64,000 bases of DNA from Theocolax elegans (taxonomy: Eukaryota; Arthropoda; Insecta; Hymenoptera; Cerocephalidae), in the NCBI GenBank assembly GCA_026168455.1, contig CM047427.1, forward strand, positions 85,466,670 to 85,530,669, written 5' to 3'. The first letter of the stretch is position 1. Every line of letters begins with the position of its first letter. Shown one piece after another: positions 39,372 through 51,800 of this stretch. The notes beneath the pieces were generated by a model that worked only from the letters and a program-made list of their open reading frames with translations, was not told the origin of the DNA and searched no databases. The position numbers and the translations under genes are program-made.

Positions 39372-42300
39372 ATTATAATCGGCACCGGACAGTTTCACGG
39401 AAATGATAATCTACACTCGAATCCTCAAGGAATCAAACACCTGAATAACACGAACCATACTAATCTGTACGCATACGTAGGTTTACCACTAGGAGACGAA
39501 GAAATAAAAAGCAAAAGGACATAGAGAAGAGGTGAGGTTGACGCGGATGCTCGACGCGGTCAGGATGTAGTGTAACTTTCTGACCAGGTGAGGATCCAAG
39601 TTCCGCAGGAAGAGGAAGTCATCGAGCGAGCTCGTTAATCCGCGCGATCGGTTCGTCGGCAGTCGGGAAATTCGGGCATCGAGCGGGACACCCTTGTGGA
39701 CGCCGTCGTGTAACGCAATCCGGGCGCAAAATATAATATCAACATCTACCGAGTGAGCGATTAGTATCCGTGTCTCCCCTTCCCCCTATCGGTGTGTACA
39801 CCTACAGAGGAAGAAGCTATCCATGTACGAAAGGAGTTGGTGCTGTTGGTGTTGCTGGTGGTAGTAGTACAGTGGTAGTAGTAGTGGTAGTAGTAGTGGT
39901 AGTAGCAGTGGTAGTGGTGCTGGTGCTGCTCGTTGTCGTCGTGGTGGTGGTGGGGGAGTCGAGCCGACGAAGGGATGAGAAGTGACCGAGGTGTGGGCAG
40001 CACATCAGTTTTAGTCCGTGGTGTGTACGCGCGCGCGAGGGTGGCGTAGATCGAGGATGCCCGCGCGGTTGCCAGGACAACTGCGCGAGGGGCTGGACCG
40101 CGAGATAAGGTAGGAGGGAGACTCACAGGATCACGCGGGGATGTTCCTAAGGGAGGCTGACGACCACAATTTCGCCGAGATGGAGTTCCTGCAGAGCCAT
40201 CACGCAGCCAACAGCTCCGAGTCACCGTACACCCTCGGTGCCGGTGAGTTTGTTTACCCCACCTCGGACTCCATCTCGCGTAATATCATTTACGTTGAAT
40301 CATTTATCTTTGTCATTACCAGAGAGTACAGTGATACTTTGTTACCATGCTTTTCCGAGTGCCTCTTTTTTATTTATCTTACTTCTCTTTGGTATACCGA
40401 TTGTTTGATCGATTAGCAACTACAGATACTGTCTTGTCCAAAGGCTTTGTTTCTCAGGTTGTATACACTCACAGGTTGTTTACCGAATTCCTGTTTATCT
40501 CTTATAAATTATCTACCTGTTAATCTATACTTAATCACCTGACCAATTTCCAAAAATCGGTTTTTTTTTATAAATGATTCAAAAATTGATTTACTCTCGG
40601 TATCCATCCAGTTTTTCATCAGTATTCGATTATTCATCCTTTTTTAATATAAATATATATAAAAGCATTTGGACAACCGTATAAGTCGATCGATTCATTG
40701 TCAAGTACAAAATTCCTATATTATTATAACTTGTAGTGTTTTTAATTATTAAAGCCGTGATCAAAAATTGGGTATCATGCGGTATACCATACAAATAATA
40801 ATTTTATAATATCATACAAGAATTACATGAACTAGACTATTGTAAGTTGTTGACTGATCAAACCATTTCGCATCCGTTTTTATATTGATTTAAATATTTT
40901 TATCAGAATACATCTCAAAATATACTATTACCGTTCTGGAGAGCTTGCGAATGGCACTTTACTCTTTGAAAATATATAGAAAGACAAAATTAATTTTTAT
41001 ATATACAATAGTGATCCATAGTGATCAATAACTGTTCAAAGGTAGGATCCGTGTGCGATTCCCTTTTTTCAGCTTGAAAGTGATATTCGAGTGAAAGTAA
41101 AATTTTATTTTAGACCGGACAGTTGTTTCCACAAGAGTGGTTTTTTAACGGGTACCATTAATATTAAGATATTACAGAGATTTCTTCACTTTTCTTACAA
41201 GGGTTTCAAAATATCAGTTTTGTCACTTTCATTTGTTATCCGTGAGAATAAAATCAAAAGTAATAATATTTTTCTCTATTTTGACAATTTAAGATATTAT
41301 TTTTTTAAAATTTATGAAACCTATTTGAAACATTAGTAGTTAAATATTCAAAATTAATGATTTTTAATAATATTATTATTGTAGCATAAAAACAGCATCA
41401 TTATTTGTAAAATCTATTTAACAGAACTGCCGTTGAACTTCTTAGTCTGCACTTATAGGACGTGTTTGTTTATGAATCGAGTGCATTATTATTCAACGAT
41501 AATTTCGCGTCATTTTTAATTCTTCGATTGTCAATAAAACAAAATAGTCATTAAAATCTATTAATATTATAATATCACAGTAATTTTAACAATATAGCTT
41601 GTATATAGTATCTCAGTTTAATACAATAAAGTTTCAAACGTATAGTTTAATAATTAATTATCATTAAAAGTGCATTTATTTAATTTTAAGAATAAGTTAA
41701 TATGTAACATTTGCATAGACGTTTGCAAGCTCTCTTTGCGTTGAGCTTTTGTTTCCTTTCACAATCATTTCAGGCTGTTTATAAGTAATATTATTTAACT
41801 TAAAATATTAAACATCGTGATAGATTAGGTAAAGTAATTCACTGTCGACACCTTGTGGACTAATTATATATTATTTAAATAAAAATTTTAACATTTAATT
41901 TAATTTCCACTCCAAGTATTGTAAAATAAATATAAATTTGATATGCTGTGCTTTGATAACAATTCGTTGTAAATATTAAATTAAATAAAATAAGATAATT
42001 AATTTTATCATAGTAAATGAAGCATATTGGTACTAAAATACTTATAAAAAGATAATTAAATCCAGTTGGCGTAAAATAAATGTAATTAATGAATAGGTAA
42101 TGTTGCGTTAAAACCGTGAAGATAATCCTTCTTATTATGACAAAAGGTATTATTTTCACCGAAAGTTACTACTTTTACTATCGAAACATTCTTCCTGGTT
42201 CGAGTAACCGTTTCTCCAAGTGTGCCTGACGTATCATCTTTCCCTTTAAGCCCAAAGTACACCGCATCTGCGTGTCAAGAACTCGAGAACATGCGAAAAG

Positions 42301-42882
42301 TCAAGGGGTGTTCAAGGACCCGATACTACCTCTTTGTTTTTCTTTTTTCGTAGAAGTAAAATTTTATTATTTTTTATAAGGAATTTCTTGAAAATTTACT
42401 TTGTAACAGTAAGTTATTTGTATTATATCAGTTACTTTCCATGCTTTAAATAAATAAATAAATACACTTTCAATGTTTACATTGTTAATTAATATTGACT
42501 ATTTATATATGGTTCGTTATTACGTATTACTTCAAGATGCGGTTATAAAATATCGGTAACTTCTTCGGTTATATCACTTCTTTAGTAGAATTCACATAAT
42601 TTATTTCATTGTATAACACGTGGCTGAACTTAAGTAAATGAAAAAAGCTTTAAGAAACGTGTTTCAACAATAGGTCCATAATAATACTCACTGAATGATT
42701 TCATCAAACCCCACGATATTCAATTATAAATAAAGTAAAATTTCGAAGATTCATTTAGTATTAGCAGGTAATACATAAAAACTATTTCGATCCACGCAAT
42801 TATAAACTGCGGTAAAGCGGTAAAGGGTGCACCGAAATATACATAATGTAAACTCTTAGATAAATCGGAAAAGTATGCATAA
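39372..42882. repeat. Tandem duplication IV, copy 2
   Basis: Copy of 35851-39371. Its first 400 bp (39372-39780) carries many one- to three-base losses relative to copy 1 (for example GGAAGTCATCGAGC against GGAAGTCGAATCGAGC), while the remaining 3 kb is almost identical. Confidence 0.9.
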
Positions 42883-45800
42883 ATAAATACGTTTGTTTTA
42901 CAACCTAATGGATTATGCGAAGGATGTTCATTCCCCCGAAAAGAAAAAATGTAATTACAAACTTGAATAAACCCGTAGCTTGGTACATGATGTCGACAGG
43001 CTCGGTGGGGAGCATCGAGGCGAGCATACCGACGGGCCTCTGCACGGGTTCACTCGGAGGCGAGGAAGATCCAGAATCCGAGGAACATCTGTCGCATCAC
43101 CATCACGGATCAGGGTTAGCGGGACTGCGTATCCAGGATTTGCAGAGTCCTGCCGAAGACGAACTGGGGACCGAAAGTGGGCAACAACAGCAACAGATTC
43201 AGCAGGGCCAGGGACAACTCGTAGGGGAGTTCGGCACGAGCTTCTGGGTCGACGACATGGCGGGCTTCCCGTTACCACCCCTCGACCTCGACCCTTTACC
43301 TCCTGGATTGTTCAGTCCGTGTTCCGGGAGCTACAAGTGAGTTTTCACCTTTCCTTATTTCTTTATACTCTTTTCATTTTTCCCCGTTTGATCTTTTATT
43401 TATTAGTTTGTTTTTTCAAGTATATTCTCTATCTATGATTTACCAAACGCTTTATATATCGCATACAACGCCGATGAAAACATACTTATTTTTTAAAATT
43501 GTATCCTACTTGCAAGTCCTAATATTTACACTCCGATTAAAATTATACCGAGAAATTGCGTCTCAAAGGAGACCCACTCAACTTTATACTCGGATTAACT
43601 TTGACAGCTGGGGTTGCGCGAGAGGCGAATGCATGCCACGGGCAAACAACATAAACGGCGAAGGTATGGCCGATGTGTTACTCTCGTTAAAACATGCAGT
43701 GGTACATCCAGCTAGTCCAACCGGTGGGTATTACTCAACGACTGGTGTACCGACGCACGGATATTCGCCACAGGATTACGGACAAAATTTAGGCCCGGCC
43801 GGTGTTCCGGGACATTATGCTCAAGGTCCGGCAATGTCGGTCAACGTCTCGATGAACATGACCATGAACATGAATATGCATCCTGGGTGAGTCGACCCTC
43901 ACGTTTTTTATACATATACATATATTAATCATTTACAATACTTTCATAAAATTAAATTACTATTTTCGGTACGATATTTCAAAATTTAGCAACTGTGATT
44001 TTTTAGCGAGATAATAATTTCACATATAATAGACTTCAATTCGATATTAAATAACATGAATTGCTTGATGAATCGATGAGCATTCATTAAGATTAAACTA
44101 TTCTTTATTTAATTATACCGATCTTTTAAAACGTAAATATTATATGTGATATACGACGGTAAACCTGAGACGCAACAGATATTCGACAAACATTAAATTA
44201 AACGGTTATAATATATTTATAACGAAATCCCAAAAACGTTTACCGTGATATTACCACAATTTTTAGGTTGATCATCAAACGTCTAAAGTTTACCATGTTT
44301 TTACGGTAAATTTTATAAGATGATTATTTCCGCGTAGAGAAGGATTATAGACTGTATGTGTCGAACTGTTCACCTTTCGTATCAAAATTATGAGTTTTAA
44401 CATTAATCTTTTGAATGTTACTAAATAACTTAATATTACTTTTGAAGATTTTAAATTTAAAATAGTTTACTCTATAATTTTTGTTATACATTAGTGTGTA
44501 GAAGTCGATCACCAATTTGCATATACGTATTCTGTACTTTCATAATTGAAAATATAATGATTTGTTAAAATCAAATAACATAACTTATGTTTAATCAGAT
44601 TTTTATAATACACAGTTTAAACATAAAAAAGATACTTACTAAAATTATAATAATAATTTTATATCTAAAATCTAAAAGTTGTATTAGACGAGTAGAAAAG
44701 GCCTTCGTTAGGTCAGCCAAATCAACTCTTCAGCTATATAGCATTGCATTTCTAGCGTTGTTGTTGTTGATATATAATGTAAATATGAATTTATTACTAT
44801 ATTATTGCTTAATATTAGTCGTAGAAATTTTAATTTTTCACCGGGAGAATACTGTTTAAACATCTTTCTTTTTTCTTCATTTCGACTCGAAAAATTGTAT
44901 ATATTCCGATATTATTGATAATTAAAAGTTGCATCGTATAAACAATACGTATGTATGTAGAAAATGATTTTCTTTTCATGAACAACCGCAACACAGTTCC
45001 ACATATTGTATAAAAAAATATAAGGAATGATTTTTCATTAATAATATTAAAATGCTTAACAATCGAAACTATAACTTGCTGAAGAAATAATGAAAAATAA
45101 AAGTAAAATAAATATAAGCGTTTAAATGGTCTCTCGGTGGTTTCTAACCGCGTCCACCCCTATTGGTTTATAGCTACGAGCAAAACTACACAGGCGCGTG
45201 GGGGGTGGAACCATTGGTGAGCCCCGCCCCTCAATACGCGGGGGTTGATCAGCAGCAGAGGGTAAACCAAGGTACGGCCAATAGCCTCGCGGCAACCGCT
45301 TCTGCCCACCCACACCAACCAACCCAGCAACCCCAGCAAAGGCTCCAGCAGCCAGATCCATTGTGTACAGGTCCAAATTTGGCTCAGGTACAACCCGTAT
45401 CGTTAGGACCTCAAGATGAGCAAGCTAGACCGAATTTATGCAGGATATGTGGCAAGACTTACGCAAGGCCGAGTACGCTTAAAACGCATCTTAGGACGCA
45501 TTCAGGAGAGAAACCTTTCAGGTCTTTATTTTTAACAATTATATTTCATTTCACAATCTTTATAAATTTTATTAACTTTGTGTACTTGAACCATTTAATA
45601 TAGTCTTTACTTGTGGGAACATTTATGATTACAACGTGTTTTCTCTTCATTTGTCATTAAACTCGTTAATTTAGCGATCTTGTAGCTGAAACGCATATTT
45701 TTTGAGGAGACGTTGAACCGAAAACAAAAGGAAGCATTGACATTTCAAAATGATATACAATACATTGTAATGAAAAATAATATTTCTTTAATATAAATTT

Positions 45801-48800
45801 GATAAATAAAATTAATTCGTCAATTTTTGAGTCAAAAATACGCTATTGTAGGAATTAGTCGATTAAAAATGGGCTACCTTGCTAATAAATGGATAAATAA
45901 AATGCTCTTTTCACTGATCTCCTATTTAATAAGATAACGCAACCTCTAAAATTTGTGATTGCTTTTCCAATAATTATGACACGTAAAAGTTTAAATTTTC
46001 TATCAAATCGGATCACTTTATCGATTATTAACGAATATTATGTTAATTCTTTTCGTCTATTAATATTAAAATCAAATATGTCATAATACATTTTTGTTCA
46101 CATTATAATAGCTTGTTTTCATTCGAGTTTGATATACCCAATGATAAGCCATATTTACAAGGTTAAAAATAATACTTCAATAAATAATTGACAAATATCT
46201 TGGAAGATAATTCTTTCTAATAAACGCACTGAAAAAAAGATAACTTATATCAAATTCAGTTGACGTAAATTATTATGTCACTTTGTGATTTTTCTATATA
46301 ACATATATTTTTGTTCATATTCAAATTTTTTAAGAATATTTATAAAATTTTAAAAGTTTGAGCTTTATTTGTTTGAACCAGAAAGTTTGATAAAACCACA
46401 GAACTTCGAAACAAGAAAAAAAAATAATTAAATGGGAATTACAGTTTCCACTACCTCTCAAATTGTTAGTAGTGAAGACACGTGAACTTAATGCAGATTA
46501 TCCTTTTTCTCAGTGTGAACGAACAGTGGAAGAAAGCGTTTTATCTTCAAAATTAAACTAGAAAGATTTTTTATCTCTTTTAATCTGAAAAATTGAATGA
46601 ATTTTGATGAGAGTAGGTATAAAAGATAATTTAAGAATAGCGTAGCCCTGTTAAAAAAATTCACGCTGATTCAGTACTGATTTCATATTGAAATCAATAT
46701 GAAATCATCATTGCATCAATATAACATCATCACCGAATCAGAGTAAAATCAGTACTGAATCAGCAGTAACTTTTTCCCAAAACGCAGAATGGAATTGGTA
46801 CAGAATCAGTGCAAAATCAGGATTGAATCAGTACAAAATCGGTATTGAATGTTTACTGAATCTGCGATGAATCAGAGTTACACGCAGAGTAATAAAAATA
46901 AAGTTCATTATATGTGATTAATAAAAGTGATTAATCACATACCGTAACACGTGTTTAATTCACATGATTTTTACATGTTAAATAACGTGATTATTTCGTT
47001 GTAAATTCCAAGAGAAAAGTATGTAGTATAATTCTCTAAAAAAATTATGTAAAAACAAATAAAATTGTCAAAAAAACGTAAAAATAAAATTGTCAAAAAA
47101 CGTAAAATAGAGTAAAAAAAGTATTACACATTTTTCTGGTTATGTTATTGTATTCACACATACCACTTATTAACCCGCGTCAATGCTGCTTAACTTTTCA
47201 GGATCAATCATTTCTCAGTCTATTCTCAATGCTACATTCACAAACAGTTACAAAGATAATAAAAACATATTTGTAGACATCTCAAAAAGCCCAATTAGAA
47301 TTTATTTTAATGGTATTAATTTTAATGGAATAAACATATTTTTAAAAATGTGGACAATTTCATACAAGTTAAAATTTTAATGCACACATCGGTACCATAT
47401 TAGAAAAACAATATATATTTAGTAAAATATTGAAGCAAATTCATATTAATTGTAACTAGGTTTTTTGAATCGTCTACAAATATGTTTTCATTATTTTCGT
47501 AACTGTTTGTGAATGTAGCAGATAGAAGATAGTAAATCAAACAATAAAAATACTAAAATCAGTATGCATGGAAGTAATAACATCTCTTTAAGATTATATT
47601 ATTTAACATTTCAAGTATATATATTTCATTAATCCAATTGTTAAATATCAAAAACACCTTCTACAAAGGTGTAAAAATTCGCAAGTATGGTGTAATTTCA
47701 ATCACACTTTTAAAATTGTTATCTAATAGTTTAATATCTTTAATTTGTCGCAAATCCTTTCCTACTTAAAAATTACTAAAAATATTTTTTATTAACAAAT
47801 AATTAGGTATATGATTCTTACAAAGTTTCTGCTATAGAAATTACTAAAATTAAAATAAAAACGACAAGTATTTTGTAGCATATAATTTTAAATAATTTTA
47901 CACCAATAAAAAAGAGATATTTACGTTTTAATACACATGGAGAAATTAAAATGCACAAATGAATATATTTATTAATATTATATTGTTTATTTATTGATTT
48001 TGTGTAGTATACTTCTTGAGTAAATGTACTAAATTTTCCAGCAGAAAACTTGATGATTCCATTTTGATTTCATTACTTTCTGTTGCAGTAAGTTTTTATA
48101 AAGTAAGATAAGAATTGCTAAAGTGTAATTGAAATTACATCATACTTGCGAATTTTTACACCTTCGCAGAAGGAGTCTTTTGTATAACGATTGGATTATG
48201 TATTACAAAAGATTGTTTAGCAAAACTAAACAAAAATTTTAGGCCAAATAATGTAGGGCACTTTGCTGAAAAAATGTTTATTTGTCAACTATAATACTTG
48301 ACGATTCTATTTTGATTTCAGTTATTTCTAGTGCAGTAACTTTTTATAATGTTTCAGTAATATATAAATTTTTAATTAAAATTAGATTTATTATATGCTA
48401 CAAAATACTTGTCGTTTTTATTTTAATTTTAGTAATTTCTATAGCAGAAACTTTGTAAGAATCATATACCTAATTATTTGTTAATAAAAAATATTTTTAG
48501 TAATTTTTAAGTAGGAAAGGATTTGCGACAAATTAAAGATATTAAACTATTAGATAACAATTTTAAAAGTGTGATTGAAATTACACCATACTTGCGAATT
48601 TTTACACCTTTGTAGAAGGTGTTTTTGATATTTAACAATTGGATTAATGAAATATATATACTTGAAATGTTAAATAATATAATCTTAAAGAGATGTTATT
48701 ACTTCCATGCATACTGATTTTAGTATTTTTATTGTTTGATTTACTATCTTCTATCTGCTACATTCACAAACAGTTACGAAAATAATGAAAACATATTTGT

Positions 48801-51800
48801 AGACGATTCAAAAAACCTAGTTACAATTAATATGAATTTGCTTCAATATTTTACTAAATATATATTGTTTTTCTAATATGGTACCGATGTGTGCATTAAA
48901 ATTTTAACTTGTATGAAATTGTCCACATTTTTAAAAATATGTTTATTCCATTAAAATTAATACCATTAAAATAAATTCTAATTGGGCTTTTTGAGATGTC
49001 TACAAATATGTTTTTATTATCTTTGTAACTGTTTGTGAATGTAGCATTGAGAATAGACTGAGAAATGATTGATCCTGAAAGTTAAGCAGCATTGACCGCG
49101 GTTAATAAGTGGATGGGTGAATAACTAACATAAACAGAAAAATGTGTAATACTTTTTTTTATCTATTTTACGTTTTTTTGACAATTTTATTTGTTTTTAC
49201 CTAATTTTTTTTAGAGAATTATACTACATACTTTTCTCTTGGAAATTTACAACGAAATAATCACGTTATTTAACATGTAAAAAATCATGTGATTAAACAC
49301 GTGTTACGGTATGTGATTAATCACTTTTATTAATCACATATAAATGAACTTTTATTGTTTTATTACTCTGCGTGTAACTCTGATTCATCGCAGATTCAGT
49401 AAACATTCAATACCGATTTTGTACTGATTCAATCCTGATTTTGCACTGATTCTGTACCAATTCCATTCTGCGTTTTGGGAAAAAGTTACTGCTGATTCAG
49501 TACTGATTTTACTCTGATTCGGTGATGATGTTATATTGATGCAATGATGATTTCATATTGATTTCAATATGAAATCAATACTGAATCAGCGTGAATTTTT
49601 TTAACAGGGAGAACTTGCATACTGAAAAAATTAAAAAAAATCATATTAAAATCAAAGTTTGACAAAAACAATTTTTTTAAAAAATAATTACTATTGTTTA
49701 CGGAAAATAAAAAGCATGCAAGGACATAACGAAAATTACTTTTTTTATTGATTATTTCATTTGGGAATAAACGCAGTTATAGAAAAGAAGCCAACGAAGT
49801 GTTTATGTAAACATGAGACTATCAATAATTAATATATAATTTAATTAAAATAAATAGACTGATGATACCTCTATCGGAAACTGTAATTAAATGTACTGCC
49901 AGTAATTAAATTACTATGTAATTAAATTTAATAATCATTAACATTTTCTAGATAAGTTGAAAATAAATTATATAATATTATATTATAAAAAAATAGATTT
50001 ATTTTGCATTAAACTAAATGGATCGGGCCGAAAGGAAAGACTGTAAATCTCCACATACTAAGAGTATAGTTAAATTGATCTCTCAGTGCACTTGATGTAT
50101 TCGCAAGAGCCACAAAAGGAAGAGAAAAAAAATGATACCTTTATGTACACGTATACCGGGGATGAGAGAAAGAGAGATCAGTAACCGTATTTTTATCGCA
50201 GGTGTCACGCGTGCTCGAAGGCGTTTAGCCAGGCGGCAAATTTGACTGCGCACGCAAGGACGCACTCGGGAGAAAAGCCTTTTCGGTGCCCAGTTTGCGA
50301 CCGGAGATTCTCACAGAGCAGCTCAGTCACGACCCATATGAGGACGCATTCCGGCGAACGTCCCTACCGGTAAGATATTTTTATACTTGTACTTGTCAGT
50401 TTTCACCTGGGTTTATTCTCTGTGAGCCTTCAGATGGTTTTGGCCTTTTCAGATGGTTACCTATATTTTTCGGGTTGTACAACTCAATTTCCATCCGTTA
50501 CGATGTTTTTAAATGTCCTTATATTTACTAAATAAAAATTTCATTTAAATTAACATTCACGTGTCATTATAAAAAGTACGATATACTTGCAAGTTCTATT
50601 GAAATTAATTGTACGTCTCGTTAAGAACAAAAATTATAACTTTCTTCTTAATTTCTAAAAAATAAATCAAATATTAAATACTTACTTTTCTACTACTGTA
50701 AAAATCAAAAGTTAAAGAAAGAGAATACTAAATAACTAAGGAGGGTTGAGGCTGCTTTCTGCTGTAGCTTTCATTGGTCCATATAATGTATCGAGATCAA
50801 AGATTTTTCGAGTTACCGTACTTGGGTAATACTGACCTAACTTATCGACTCTCTATACTTCAATAATGACAACAAATTAAAAAAAACACTGTAGAAAAGA
50901 AAATTTAACACGAATTTAACTGAACACCAATCGTAGTTAACGCATTAACAAAAATTTCTCTAATTTTTCACATTTACACTAAACTTACTTATATTTCTTA
51001 TTCAACCAAATATATTGCTACACTAATATTATGTATTGCATTAAAAAATTATAAAAAATTGTTATTGTATTCCTATTCAATTTGTAAGCAGACATGAAAC
51101 TTAAAAAATAGAAGTTCCCTATAATAGTATTAGTAACTAAAATTACCAAAAAAAGTATGTATAATATACAAAATAATTGCAGCTCGTATTAATAATGCAT
51201 AAAATATGCAAGCTTTATATAGAAGCGATAGTCAATTAAGATATTTCAAAAAATATAAAAGTAAAATAAAAAAAATCAAATATTTAACAGTTATAAATAC
51301 TGAAAAATTATAAATTTGTATACCTGAAACGTAACGAATATTTTATTTAGAGATATAAATTAAATGCAATAACGTAATCATTTCATGATAAAATAATCAA
51401 CTAATTTTTCATGTATATCTATTTTATTATTTCGTTGCACTTCAGAAATACAATATTCTGATCGATCGAATTTAAAATTATCAAAATGAATTTTCGTAAT
51501 TTACCGCGTAATTTCATTTAAATTAACATTCACGTGTCATTATAAAAAGTACGATATACTTGCAAGTTCTATTGAAATTAATTGTACGTCTCGTTAAGAA
51601 CAAAAATTATAACTTTCTTCTTAATTTCTAAAAAATAAATCAAATATTAAATACTTACTTTTCTACTACTGTAAAAATCAAAAGTTAAAGAAAGAGAATA
51701 CTAAATAACTAAGGAGGGTTGAGGCTGCTTTCTGCTGTAGCTTTCATTGGTCCATATAATGTATCGAGATCAAAGATTTTTCGAGTTACCGTACTTGGGT

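Noticed and set aside
43408..43607. Open frame running into glass exon 3
   Set aside because: The part before 43608 is intron 2. The TTTGACAG acceptor gives the right phase.
46646..49609. Long-terminal-repeat retroelement or viral insertion
   Set aside because: The ends are inverted, not direct, and no polymerase, integrase or capsid-like frame is present.
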